Source: Chromobotia macracanthus
Taxonomy: Eukaryota; Chordata; Actinopteri; Cypriniformes; Botiidae
Direction: 5' to 3'
Length of the DNA: 64,000 nt
NCBI GenBank assembly: GCA_036877525.1
Contig: JAZGTH010000001.1
Span: forward strand, 7,507,001 to 7,571,000
The notes below the pieces were generated by a model, which did no database searches, had not been told where the DNA came from, and worked only from the letters and a program-made list of their open reading frames with translations. Shown piece by piece: positions 1-11,907 of this stretch. The translations under genes were made by a program, and so were the position numbers. How positions within the stretch are numbered: the first letter of the stretch is position 1; each line of letters opens with the position of its first letter.

Positions 1-160
1 ATGCAACTATTGCCACAGCAAAGTCTACCAAATAAAGTAAATATACTTTTTGATTATTTAACAGACTGTTCTTTTTGTGTACTTTTTGTGCACTGATATA
101 CAATAAATGTTTTGATGTAAGAATTGCAAAAGAAGCATGGGAAAGAAGCACAGTGCTTAC

Positions 161-692
161 TGAGAATGTCGACCCTGCGCATGGGTAGACTGTCCACACA
201 GGCTTTGATAGACGACTCATCACACACATCGAGCTGCTTGATCTCCAATGTACGACCCAAAGTACGACCTGCTGCCTTCACCAGAGCCGCTCCTTTAGCC
301 AGGTTCCTCATAGTAGCATACACTGCCATGCCAAAACATAACTTTCATCTGAACTCATCTGCTAATATTTAGACTAATTAGTAATTTCAGGTCACAAACA
401 GTAATTATTTATTGACTTACTGAAGTCATTTACAGTGACAAATTCTAAGAAAACATTTATTTTGCAGAATCAATTAGTTTTGAAAATAGAATTAGTTTTG
501 CCCAAAAACTCCTCTTGGGCTCTTCATTCTGCATTCATTACTGCCATAATATTAATATATACTTTATTCACTGTCCTTACCCATAAACCTCTTCTTCTCA
601 TCTTTAGCAATGCGAATAGCAAGTGCCAATCCAATGCCAGAGGAACAACCAGTGATCAGTACAACCTTCTGATTCATGGCTGCAATGGACAT
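161..692 (-). CDS. rdh8: Retinol dehydrogenase 8-like, first two coding exons (partial at window edge)
   Basis: A short-chain dehydrogenase/reductase related to RDH8, the photoreceptor enzyme that reduces all-trans-retinal with NADPH. Exon 1 is 581-692 and exon 2 is 161-322. Exon 1 encodes the nucleotide-binding motif TGCSSGIG (the family's TGxxxGxG). Exon 2 continues with VYATMRNL and LEIKQLDVCDE, the second strand and the Asp-containing loop of the Rossmann fold. The donor after exon 1 (G|GTAAGG), the acceptor (GGCAG|TG) and the donor after exon 2 (A|GTAAGC) keep the frame. Two candidate starts lie in frame, at 692 (MSIAAMNQ) and 677 (MNQK). I favour 677 or 692 equally. The catalytic YxxxK region and C-terminus lie beyond the left edge. 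The KKRFMVYATMRNL segment also resembles fish 17-beta-hydroxysteroid dehydrogenase 1, so a close relative is possible. Confidence 0.8.
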
Positions 693-2080
693 GTTTACAG
701 GGGATACAGTGAGATGGAGAACAGAGTGAAACTCAGCTAAGGAGAAATGAGGATTAGATAAAGAATGAGAGATGAGCTAAAAGACACTCAGTAATCCACT
801 GTATACAGACTCAGCAGAACAGGCCACGTGTTTCCCATGTGTTAAGTCCTACATATACACTATGTACACTTGGTTCAGATCTCTTACATAAAGCACAAAA
901 TGATGGTGTGACGTAAAATTAATATCTAGCAAATACAACACCCTTTATTAATATTATTCTGCCTGTATCCGTTTGTGTTTAAGAAAATCAGATATGCAAA
1001 CTATTTACATTCTTGATGACCCCTGTACCACATGGTTCTCCACAAACTATGCTCACATCAACAAACAACATTTATTACATTTATTACTATTTTAAAAAGT
1101 AAAGTTTTATTATATATTGGAAATTAGCATAATTGTTGAGATACATTAATATAATTAATATTAACTACAATATATGCCCAGAATTCAATTTCCATATCTT
1201 CCACTCCATATATACAGCTTTTCACAATCCCATGGCCTTAATCTTGGCTGGATGTTTTCCATCTTATAAAACAATCTTATACATTTTAACATTTTATTTA
1301 ATCTTTATAAAATTAATGATGGCCATGTATTTGGAAAGATCACTGGTATTTAGATATAATTCAAAAAGGAATATGTTAAGAAAATATAAAAGACTTTAAA
1401 TGTATTAAAAATGAAAGAAATTCAAATAGAATTTACAAATTGCAAAGCACAGGACATAATGGCTTAACATGTAGCACTGTTGCATAGGGTGTACCATTCT
1501 GCATTCTTCTCAGATAGCACCAATCTTGGCCAATAAAGCACAAGAGCACAGATACTGGAAGCTATGTAAAAGGAATACAAATAATAACAGTATGTATTTC
1601 TGTGTTTAAATGTGTGCCCACACATCAGTGTCCCACATCTTGCTTTATCGTGTCAACTGGGGTGCCACGGCGACCCAAGGGGTCAGAATCCATGAATTAT
1701 TTTGCTGATGGGAAAGAACAACCCATATCATTTAAAATATTTCACATTCAATGATAATAAGCCTCACTTAATTCTTCCTTCACACTTAATAAATATTAAT
1801 ACACACAGACTGCAGCTGAGTCAATTGTTGCTTTTGGTACTATAGATAACTTTCTTTTTAATTTTTAAAATTTTTCAATAAGACAGACATTTGTAATAGC
1901 ATCCAAAACCAAAACTTTAAATAATGTAATGTAACTGATAGTTATTAAGTTATCCATATTTAATTGAGGTGTAATTTATACTTGTATTAGAAGATTTAGG
2001 CTATTGAGGCTTACACATTCATTTGAACATCTTATACATATTGAAACAGTGTGCAAATTATGATGTAGTACTTTACACCC
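693..2080. other. Intergenic AT-rich DNA upstream of the rdh8-like gene
   Basis: I see no coding exon here. The first few hundred bases are the 5' flank of the minus-strand rdh8-like gene and would hold its promoter, but no clear TATA or initiator could be assigned. Short reading frames in the stretch have AT-driven composition and no recognisable domain. Confidence 0.5.
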
Positions 2081-2249
2081 TCACCTGACCCCTAGTATTC
2101 AGGAGCAGCCAAAGAGGCGAGGAGGTTTAACTGCCTTCTGAAGACTTTTGGAGGACTGATAATCCTTCTGTCCGCCCAGAACAGACCAAGACCAAGCTGA
2201 GAGTTAGAAAGATTAGAGGAAGGAGAGAGAATGAAAAGGGAAGGAAAGC

Positions 2250-2560
2250 AAGAAAGTGCCATTTTATAATCACAAAAAAGTATGTAACCTCCATTTCCTG
2301 ATGGAGGGAACAAGACATTGTGTTGATGTAGTGATACTAGGGGTTCGACTTTGGGAGATCGATCGATCATATGTAACCAAGATTTTCCCTTTCTGTCACT
2401 CACTTGACACTGTGTCAATGTAGTGACACTAGGGGTCCCTATAAGTGCCACAATGGCACCCAGAGTGGGGGCTGAGATGCCAAGGAGTCCTGCTGAGATG
2501 CCTGCTATTTTATTGCCAACCAGAACACCTCTGGCCCTTTCTTTCCCCATCCCCCCTGAC
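2250..2560 (-). repeat. DIRS-type terminal/internal repeat segment
   Basis: The stretch has the wording typical of the ends of fish DIRS elements: 'tgatggagggaacaagac' and two copies of 'gtgtcaatgtagtgacactaggggt'-like sequence near 2320-2345 and 2410-2440. A diverged version occurs at 22840-22905 in the second minus-strand DIRS copy, which supports a common origin. Confidence 0.6.
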
Positions 2561-2999
2561 AGAAGAATTCCCAAAAGGGGAGAGGACAGCTCTGCTCATG
2601 AGAAAAACCAGGTAACTGAAGAACCATCTCCTTCATGTATGTGGCTCCCCATATTAATCTCCATCGTCTATTGCCTTGGGCATAAGTAGTCTGACATGTA
2701 TTTTACTTGTACTCACAATTTCAGATAAATTGTATGTTAATGTGTTTCTAAGTACTTGGTGGACGAGTACCTTAGTCTCGCTAGTATCAATTCTGCTGCA
2801 TCAGGTAAAATCTATAAATACATATGATTAATCACATTTAATTGTGCATATTTTTCCTTTGGGCTAAACAGATAGTTTCCCCGAAATATACTACAAAACT
2901 GTACTGTGGAAATGTAATTTATTTATATGGGATTACTACATACGAAATATGACGATCTGTCAGTGTTCTAACCAGCTGGATAGCCATGAATGGCAGATC

Positions 3000-4440
3000 C
3001 AGTTGCCAAGCCCCTTCACATAGTAAAAAGAGCATTCATTATTGCCTCTAGGAGGAAAGTTGCTGTAGCAGGCTTGACACTCAAGATGCTCAAGGTTCTT
3101 CAAGATGCTTGTCCAGAGGACAGCATGGTAGAAGAAAACGGATCGATCCTGAGGTTATAGAACTTTGCAAAGATATTAGGTGTGTCTCAGCCCACTGCTC
3201 TACAGATGTCCACATCTCTACAGATGGTGCCCTAGCATCTCGAGTAAGGAATCATATCACGCCTTCCTAAGGATTTCCTATCCAGTGTAACGTGATGTGC
3301 TTCAATAGCAGCCATATACACCGTCAGGGTGGAGGGAGACAACTGCCTCTCCAACCTATCCTGTAGGAAGGTGAGGATGAATCAGACAGGTCATGTCCAT
3401 GGGTCTTCCCCCCAGGAAAAAAACCAGTCCACAAATAACATCACTTCAGGGCTTAGAGCAGACTAGAAGAAGGGGCTCTAGCCTAAGTTCTTACCACTGC
3501 CAGTGGTAATCACCTAGGTCTTTCATTGTCCTGTCCAGAAACCAGACATGGATGTTCCAGAGGTCTGGCCTGGGGTGCCAGATCATGCCGTGTCCCTGAA
3601 AAAGAAGGTCCTTTCTTGGGGGAATTCACCAGGGAAAAGCTGTTTAAAGGAGCATCAGCTATGAGAGCATATCCTCTGCGCGATTGAAGTTACGCAGTAG
3701 TGGTTCGCACAGATTTCAGACTCTGCTGAATCCATAAGAGGAGGAAATTCAACACTGATTGGATGTGCTGCACTGTGAGGCACACCGTCAGGTGCGTCTG
3801 ATCCCAACTCCATCATGAGAAAAGAGATGCTCTGCATCGGGGAGACCTTGCTCTTTTCCCAGTTGACCCGAAGCCCTAATTGAGGTAAGTGGTTGGGAAC
3901 CACGTCCCTGTGTGCATACAACTGTTCCCAAGAGTGGGCCAGTATGACCCAGTCATCGAGAATGAGAATACATTTGCCCTTCTTCCTCAAATGAGCGAGA
4001 GCAGCCTCGATGACTTTGGTAAAGACGTCGGGAGACAGGGACAGGCTAAAGGGGAGGACCCTGTACTGAAAGACTTGACCCTCAAAAGCAAACTGAAGAA
4101 AAGGTTTGTGAGGTAAAACTGAGACATGAAAGTAAGTGCCCTTCAATCTATAGCCGCAAACCAAGATCTAGATCTAGAAAAATGTAGATGCTGCACATCA
4201 GCACGTCAGAATGTACTTCTGTGTGAGCATCCTGAAAGTCTGTGAGGAGTCCGATTCAGAATGCATAGGTCTAGTATTGGTTGTAAACCACCCCCTTTCC
4301 TGGGCACAGTAAAGTAGGGGCTGTAAAACCCTGCCTCCATCTCGGCAGGTGGAACAGGATCATTGAAGCACATGAGGTTGCCAATGTCCTTGCCCTCCTA
4401 TGCTGCAATCGATAACTCATCCTCATTGCAAGTCCAGAAA
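3000..4440 (-). mobile_element. DIRS-like retrotransposon remnant (reverse transcriptase region)
   Basis: Read on the minus strand, 3655-4164 encodes a reverse-transcriptase core with FHVSVLPHKPFLQFAFEG, VLPFSLSLSPDVFTK, ILDDWVILAHS and LGLRVNWEKSK. This is the palm, with a degraded form of the DIRS LDDW box, and the downstream region of fish DIRS elements. Upstream, 4170-4430 contains the more N-terminal part in broken frames. The 3290-3640 part matches 23930-24250 in the second copy ('ccagaggtctgg' and flanking words). The element abuts the gelsolin-family pseudogene and appears to have removed its 3' exons. It has several stops and frameshifts and is not functional. Confidence 0.75.
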
Positions 4441-4532
4441 GTGACAGTGGGCCTACCATAAGATGAAAGCAACAGTGAGCCTGATACTTTCTGTAAACAA
4501 CGCCTGATCGTTTACAGAAAGTAAGCACCCAC

Positions 4533-4707
4533 CTGGCTCTTTGCCTTCTGAAATTTCAGTAGCACTGCCTCCAAGGACGCTGCAGACATATTTTGCAGCA
4601 GCCATTTCTTTGTCTAAGGCACCTGCTCTTTTCCACAGAAAAATGCCTTCAGGACACTTCAGCACAAACACATCATTAACATTTAGTTTATCTGCAGAGG
4701 GCTCCAC
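4533..4707 (-). pseudogene. Gelsolin-family repeat 5 exon, intact
   Basis: Acceptor CACACAG|GTGGAG, donor GAGCCAG|GTGGGT. It encodes VEPSADKLNVNDVFVLKCPE, then GIFLWKRAGALDKEM and a segment ending EISEGKEP, a textbook gelsolin repeat core (NDVFVL, then the W-K-G-like strand, then EGxEP). It is the last recognisable exon before the DIRS remnant. The frame is open throughout. Confidence 0.85.
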
Positions 4708-7700
4708 CTGTGTGAAAAGAGAGATTGTTCAGTCATTCCTGATCAAACCAGGTTTATGTAGTTGTGGATGACTGAAGTACAATAATCATCAACCTCCACA
4801 GCACGTGTTGCACGGGTGGAGCTCTGGCGGATGTGGAAAAGACTTTGGCGGATCTGGGAACATCTGGCGGATGTTGCCAATCCAAATCTCACATTTACGT
4901 GAAGTCCCACCCATGCAGATGATCATAGGTTTTCCCTTGAACAGACTCAACAAATGGGCAGGTTCTTGGCCTTGAGTGACACGAATCTGCAGGGCGACAT
5001 TACAGTGAGTTGAGGTAAATTAAGTGATCACTTTCTGTGCAGCATATTGGAGATGAAACAAAAAATTCTTTCTAAAGTGCAAACTGGGGCTTTACCCAAA
5101 AAATTACGATTATGAAAATTTTCGATACAGCATTCCATTTGGGTCTTTTCCTTGCTGAGTCAAAAATCTCACCACCTGATACACAGAAAGAAGCTTTGGA
5201 ACAGCATGAAAATGATAGAGCCAATGACAATGAATTGACAATGTTCAATTAAAAACATGTTACAAGCAAGTGGTGCAACAAAACTAATGGGAACACTCCC
5301 ATTATGATCAAACAAGTTTTAGACACTATGTAAATAAGAGACTTATTCTGTAGTGTAGACAGCATTGTTGATTGTACAGCAACTGTAATGTTTGTGGGAA
5401 TTCAGAACTCTGTGCATGGACTTTCAATGAGCTTGCATTGAATTGCAGGGCTAAAACTGCAGGGCTGAGGTGAAACTTCAATGATTATAATGGTTGGGGA
5501 GGTTTCTGGTATTGTGTATAATTTTATATTATTTAATGATAAGTTGAACAGTTTTGTTTTCTTATGCTGCTAAGAGGGCCAATGTAAAGTGTAAGCAAAT
5601 ACCGGTCTAAAAACCAATAAATGAATTTAGGGCACAGTTTTTATTGTGTAATGATTGCCATTATTGTTCAGCCCTTAGGCAAACTATAATTTTAATCTAC
5701 AGTACACATACAACATAAACATGTTTGTCAAAACCTGAACAGGTGAACCTCCCATGCTTTCATCTAGCCTGACTGTTAGAAAAGCAGAGGCAGCCAGCTC
5801 ATCTTTTGTACACGTCAGCCCTTGCCTAAAAACAGTGACATTGGTTAAGAAGTCAAGCTCCTTTATTTGGCACAAGCCTGAAAATAGGTAAAAATGGTTG
5901 CAGTTCATAGTATCTGTCCATTATATTTAGAAACTTGTTAGTAAGTCTAGGCCTTTTTTATTTTCCATCCGGATAATTACCCGAAGTAAAAGGGTGGCAG
6001 TTCTTGATGTCCTTGGTCTACAGACCTAATCTTGCTGTCTTCAAAAAAATATTTGTTGTCAAAAAGTTTAATTAATTAGAGTAATACAGAAAATTAATTA
6101 GAAACATATTCTATTGTTACAGAATACATGATGGAGATTACAAAACTGGAAATCTGAAGAAACTAACATCTGTAACATCTAAATTATTGAATTTACCTTG
6201 TACTACAGTAAATGAAAACAAGTAGGTAACAAGCCCCACTTTAATCCCAATTGTTATTTATCTGTTGCCAAGTATAATGGGTACCACAATTTTTAAGGTT
6301 CTTTTTTCAATTTTGCATATTTTTCTCTTAATACAAATATGTACAATAGAGGGACACCATTGTTAAAAATGTGCATTGGAAATTGAAGTATAGAATCTTG
6401 AGTCCTTGAAATTGATTGCAAATGATACATTGATTTTTATTTCACAGTTAAAACAGGCATTAGAAGTTAATTGACAAATAAAATATATTTATGACATTAT
6501 TTTTGAAAGCATCCCCACTTTACAGCATCTTTAAACAAGTGGCTAAAACTTTTGTCTGGAAGTCTGGAAATTCTTGATCCTATTTGTAGATCAATGGCTA
6601 CACAGTTAGCATTACATATATTACAATATTGCAAAATATAAGCCAGCCATAGAAGGAAATACATATGATTATTCAGTAGCATTATTTTTACCTTGATCTT
6701 GCAAGAGCCATCATCCACCATACCATGCTGGGCAGCCATTAAATTGTTGGCGTGCATAATGGAAGCATCAAGTGATTTGATGCAAAGTGTCTAAAGGTGT
6801 AGATCCCAGCCTGACTGGGATCTGTAGTCTGATCCTTATCTTTCCAGTTACTGAAGAACTGCTTATGTAGTCAACATGTGTAACAATGTAGTCTCGCTTC
6901 CAGCTGGCATTACCTCAATTTGTACTCCAAAAGGTAGACAGACTGGTGAGAATTATGCTTCCACTTGATTTGTTTACATTAACAAGATGACTAAGTGTAG
7001 TTTTAAGTTAGATTGTTAATATGGTCAATACCTGTTTGTTTTTGGGGTACTTCTCTTTAATAAACTGCTCAGCTGTGTTCATGGCTGACTTACGTTCTAC
7101 TGGATTAGCACTCTGTCCTAAATTGGTAAAATCCATCTTATACCAAGTTATAGGTAGCCATCTTACAGTAGCTCTGTATTCTATCCTGCACCTTAATATA
7201 CATGAAATACAAGGACACCAAAATACAATTAAATCGTTCCAAAGAAAGATTCTGATGTCCAGTCCATTATCCAGGATGTAACAGTCATCTGGAGTGAGCA
7301 TCCCCTGTTTAAAAGGGTTGCTCTGGGTCACCAGAGTTGTTTTCAGACACCTAACCTGCACAAAACAATATACATACATTAATTAAACTCAATAAAATAC
7401 ATTAAACTTATCTAAATGAAAACAAGCCATAAAGTAACCAGACCTCATTGTGCACATTACATAACCGAACATACCTTGTAGAGAGAGGCCTTTTTTTAAA
7501 GATATTTGTCTGTAGCATCATCAGGATTTCCTGCTGGAATGCTGGACTTGGGTCCAAGAACCTAAAAATAAACACAATTGTTAACACAAAAAATAAACAA
7601 GTATTGTTTGAAGGCACCAACCAACCAAGGTCACAAAACAGATTAACAGGCAAGCACTGGAATTTAATTTTATTCAACACTAGCTGTTTAACATTTTAAA

Positions 7701-8009
7701 GTTAAAATAATTTTTCCTGTATATCCTAAAAGAGCATATAGCTTATTTTACGTTGAAGTTCACTGCTTTTCTGCTTATTGTCATCATCTAAAATTTTATT
7801 GAAATAAGTCTTTTTCATGCATGTACCCGGTGTCCTCTAGATAAATGTTTAGCATAGATGGATCAATACAAGTCAACAATCAAACCTTTGAATATACACT
7901 GCTCTTCTTTAATTAAAAATTCTTATGTGGCATGCTTACTGACTCAACTGTTTGTTTTCACTTTCTGCCACAGCAGTATAACCAAAAACATGATCATTGT
8001 TCTTATGTG

Positions 8010-9470
8010 TTGCATGCTCAAACTTTCAACATGAGCCACTTCAATAGCCACTTCACTTCAAAGATGTTCAATGAGCTCCTCCCCCACCAAGACCAGGGAA
8101 CTGCAGTGTCAGGTGGTCCATCCACCTCTTCTTTTAAATCTTCTTCTGCTTACAGGCGCCTAATAGGCGCTTATGCTTTCCCCGCCATGCCAGGTGTATT
8201 GGGGTTCAGAAGCACCCAACAGTTCATTCATCCCAGCTTCTCCTTTTCACCTCCATATACCTACTGCCCAGTTCTCTGCTCCAGGAGGATAATACTGTAA
8301 TTAATAATTTTCTGGCAGGGTGGAAACTTCTGCCCAGTTTATCCCCATGGCTGTTGAGTACAGTTGAGAGAGGGTACAAAATTCAGTTTGCCTCCCATCC
8401 TCTTCATTTCAAATGCATTTTGCAGACTATAGTATTAGGAGAGCAGCCCCTAGTGTATGCCAAAGAGCTAGAGACTTGGCAAAAGGGCTATAGAACGCTT
8501 TCCCCTTCACGTGAGAAATCTGGGCTTTTACAGCCAATATTTTATAGTCCCCAAGAAGGACGGGGAGCTGCATCCAATTTTAGATTTGTGCCACTTGAAT
8601 TGGTCTCTGAGATACAGATTCAAGATGTTAAAGCAGATGTGTGTTGAAATGAGAACTACTTTTCTATGGGTAAATTGGGACTTCACAGGCACAATTGTCT
8701 CCTGAACAGGTGAAGTCAGTCCTTGCTGCTGTGAGCATCATTCGGCTAGGATTTCTGTTAGGACTCATGGCAGCAGTGACAAATGTGATTCCATTGGGCT
8801 TACAAGATCATTTCAGTTCTGGCTAAAGAAAAATGGGCTTCATCCCAAAAACCACCCACTAAGGATGGTAAGGGTTATGTGCAGAGGGATTCGTACCCTG
8901 GTTTCTCACCTTGGGTACTAATCTACGGGTGCAATGACATTGTAGGATTCTCATGACAGATGCTTCTCTCAGAGGCTGAGGTGTGTATCTCAATGGCCAC
9001 ACAGTACGTGATTGGTGGGAGAGCCCTTATCTATCCTGTTACATAAACTGCATGGGAATGAAGGCAGTGAAGCACTTCTCTCCACATCTTAACGGCCAAC
9101 ACGTGCTAGTCTGTATGGATAACACCACTGTGGTCTCTTATATAAATAACCATGGAGGACTGTGTTTACGTCCATTGTTCAGGCCATGTTGAGGCCTGAG
9201 GAATGGAGGCTCCACCCACAGTGGTGGAGTCCATTTGGCAGAGGTATGAGTGGAAATGGATCTGTTTGCATCAGAGGAGTTGACCCACTGTCCCCTTCTG
9301 GTTCAGCCTCACTTATCCAGCTCCATTTTGGCTAGGTGCCATGGTACAGGTGTAACTGCTGCTGTGTCTACAACCAAATTCATCTACTTTTGTTAGCACT
9401 GTTCTGGCCAATCAGAGTCTTGTTCTCAGATCTAATATCTCTCCAGGAGAGATATTAGATCTCTCCAAGT
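8010..9470 (+). mobile_element. DIRS-like retrotransposon fragment inside the gelsolin-family pseudogene
   Basis: The plus strand carries, in several frames, the DIRS reverse-transcriptase entry region (8511-8640: GFYSQYFIVPKKDG, HPILDLCHLN) followed by an RNase H-like region (8983-9180: HTVRDWW, INCMGMKAVKHF, VCMDNTTVVSYINNHGG). Between them the palm domain is deleted or scrambled. It is opposite in orientation to the two other DIRS fragments and lies between pseudoexons 7475-7561 and 9636-9773. Confidence 0.75.
9428..9462. repeat. Perfect palindrome, 17-bp arms with 1-base centre
   Basis: Arm 9428-9444 (agatctaatatctctcc) is followed by a single A and then its exact reverse complement at 9446-9462. 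It lies at the distal end of the DIRS fragment. Confidence 0.9.
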
Positions 9471-9635
9471 CCCTTGGGAGCACCCAGTCCGGATAATGCT
9501 AGCATAATATGTTTATACATATATATTTTTAAAACTTATTTTGATTTACACAGATTTTGATTTTTGACAGTTTTTAACAAAACATTATACTGGTCTGTGT
9601 TATATAGGGGTTAGGGGTTATATAGGGGTTAGTAC

Positions 9636-9773
9636 CTTGTACTTAATTCCAGATTTAAAGTATCCAAGGAATTTGATGGACTCATTGTTTTGCACATCAG
9701 GATTCCAAACTGGTGCTTCTCCCAAATGATCATCAAACTGCATAGCAAAGATGGATGCAGCTCCACTCTCATC
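9636..9773 (-). pseudogene. Gelsolin-family repeat 1 exon
   Basis: The exon is bounded by acceptor TTCTCAG|GATGAG and donor TACAAG|GTACTA. It encodes DESGAASIFAMQFDDHLGEA... ending in FKSGIKYK, matching the adseverin segment with DERTAAAIF and YFKGGLKYK. Both ends are phase 0. This exon is undamaged, but the next expected exons (rest of repeat 1) are absent where a DIRS fragment now sits (about 8.0-9.5 kb). Confidence 0.8.
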
Positions 9774-10860
9774 CTGAGAACACTCATTACCCACAGTTCA
9801 AACAAATATAGAGCAATGCAAATATATAGATAGAGTAGTGTAAAGGTGTGTCCCAGATGTAAACACAGATCAGTTTACATACCTAAAACACGCTACATTG
9901 AATGGACACTGGATTCTTTTTCAATGATATTATATATAATGGTGTTGCGTAAAAACACTAACTGTAGTAACAATTTTGGCAGCATTATTGCCATAGCAGA
10001 TATAGCGGCTACATGTCTGGGACTGGATGGACATGGCCACATATTAAATGTTGTGTAGCCGGGATTTTAAAACAAGTTAACACTTGCGTGTTAATGCACC
10101 CTATCAAATATACACCTTAACGTTCAATCCACAGGCACATTTAGTAAATAAAAAAGGACATATTTGTCTTATTCATATGACTGAAACATATTTGGGTGTA
10201 TGTATTTTATGCTCTAGAAGTCCATAAAAAAATGGCGCAAAGCATGAAAAATATATTAATTTCAGCAGCCTAAATATTGATGAGGAATACGCATTGTGCA
10301 AGCAGTCCGCAACTAGACTAAACGTCCACAGTTTGTAATAAAACATTTATTTCCTGTTCATTCCTTTTCGTCATTACATCATAAAATACAGATCTGGGTG
10401 TTAATGCAAAAAACACCATTTGCACTCATTAACTGTTATTTTGAAGACAAATTAAAGAAGTAACACAGAAATTTAACCTAGTTTAACCTAGTAGTATATA
10501 CCAGTCTGTCTTTTTGCAGACTCATTGAACTTAAAAAAAGGCGGCACAAATGTTTTTATACCTTACCTTCTTGTCAAGAAAAAGCACACAGGCAATGAAA
10601 ACAGTCCTTTAGAACACCATATGAAGGATCCTTTTCCACAGTTTCAGAAGTTCCTATGGATGCAAGAGGGCTTTAAATGATCTGCCGTTTTAAATGGGCG
10701 GGGCAGTTGTGCATCTTCAGCCAATTACCATCTCTGTTTATCTTACTCCAGAGGCTTAACAAATACCAGTATTATTTAACATTATGGCACAAAGTCATTC
10801 CTCTCCCCAAACCTAAACGCACCAGAACTAGGGTACAACAGCTAGGGTACAAACAGTAAT
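9774..10860. other. AT-rich intergenic DNA, no gene seen
   Basis: No exon of the gelsolin-family gene's N-terminus and no other domain could be read here. The open frames are short and of low complexity. Confidence 0.4.
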
Positions 10861-11160
10861 TCAAACAAGCAAAGATCAGGGCAGGCAGAAAGAATCAAAA
10901 ATCAAGGTAAAGCAAGGTCAGACACAAAAGATTTAATCCAAGAAACGCTCAAAATTGTTCACCATGGCAAAACAAGACTTCGCAATGAAGCCCTGTATGT
11001 GCTGGGCTTAAATAGACGGCTAATGGGGGATAATGGGGAACAGGTGTGGAGTTAATCAGTTAACAGACTGATGACAGAGTTGGCTATTGTGAGTAATAGT
11101 CATAGTGTCACCAACTGGCAGAAGGAAGTGTCACTTGAGAGTTGAGAACACAACAGAGTT
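10856..11160 (-). repeat. Antisense LTR-like fragment
   Basis: An A/C/G-rich 'caaaa' tract is followed by 'gggcttaaatag' and a GC-richer end with 'aacaggtgtgg'. Read in antisense this is a TATA-like promoter followed by a T-rich transcribed part. The same layout occurs at 15260-15660 and at 16764-17118. The ends are not defined. Confidence 0.4.
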
Positions 11161-11907
11161 TAAAAGAGTCCTCTTAAATTTATGGAATTAACTTTAGACT
11201 TGGTCAGAAACAGAAAATTTTGGAGATATTGGAGATGCTAAATTGCAAAGGGATTTGCAATGTGTTGATATGTTAAATGGTGTTGCCATGCATAAGTGAC
11301 TTACATCAAACTTGGGAAATATGTTTACTGTTGTGGGCTGATCACAATGATGTGGCTATTGTAAGTCACAGTTATGGTTCAAAGCTCAAATATTACATAG
11401 AATGTGGCTGACTGGACATAGCACTTATTAGCACTCATGCCCTGGCCACAAAACTAAAATATTGAAAATATATGTTCAAATTTTGAGGTGATGTTGTTTA
11501 ATTATTAGAATTATTCAATCTAAGTAAGGTAAATCTTGGTTTATCAAATACACATTTATAGACACCTACCATGAGACCTATCATGCTGCCTTAGGAGGTA
11601 TGAAACCTAGCTAGGATATGGCATTTTTAGACTCATGTTAGCTCCAGAAGCAATTCAAATTAAAACTGCAAGCAGCATTTATCGGCCGTCACGTCTTGGT
11701 ATTTTTTTGTCTTCTTGTTTTCCAGTAAAACATTTATGGGAAGGCTTCGCTCAAGCTATCCAGAGGTCTGCATTTGTTGATGCTTATCTGCCAGATAAGT
11801 TGATATATTGAGATTCATTATGACTTGTGACATGAAACAGGACACTTTACAATCTCAAGTATTGTGCTACATCCTACAAACTCTAATTTAAATATTTAAT
11901 AGGGCTG

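Larger units (their letters stand above)
4533..9773 (-). pseudogene. Gelsolin/adseverin (scinderin-like) family pseudogene
   Basis: Seven exon remnants in the right order encode pieces of a calcium-dependent actin-severing protein with gelsolin repeats. They are 9636-9773 (repeat 1, SQDESGAASIFAMQ-like), 7475-7561 (linker to repeat 2), 7235-7355 (repeat 2 core, DDCYILDNG), 7032-7117 (ANPVERKSAMNTAEQFIK), 6692-6913 (end of repeat 3, FFSNWKDKDQ and AAQHGMVDDGS), 5735-5825 (TKDELAASAFLTVRLDE), 4794-4986 (QGQEPAHLLSLFKGKPMII) and 4533-4707 (NVNDVFVLKCPEGIFLW), the last being an eighth, intact piece. Damage seen: an in-frame TAA in the 7475-7561 exon; AT instead of GT at the donor after 7235; a roughly 17-bp insertion with stop in 6692-6913; a frame change in 4794-4986. 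The rest of repeat 1, part of repeat 4 and all of repeat 6 are missing. The closest relatives I recall are fish scinderin-like proteins; the exact paralogue is uncertain. Confidence 0.85.

Noticed and set aside
124..372. Plus-strand open frame at the left edge
   Set aside because: It is the complement of the rdh8-like exon 2, whose minus-strand translation has family motifs and correct splice sites.
6497..6620. Minus-strand frame ending SFSHLFKDAVKWGCFQK as another gelsolin exon
   Set aside because: It superficially recalls FKQFFKDW, but that segment is already found at 6770-6913 in the correct order. No splice sites or extended similarity support this one.
9600..9635. Telomere-like 'ggggttaggggttatataggggttag'
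   Set aside because: Only a few irregular units, directly adjoining a pseudoexon; better explained as simple-sequence slippage than an interstitial telomere.
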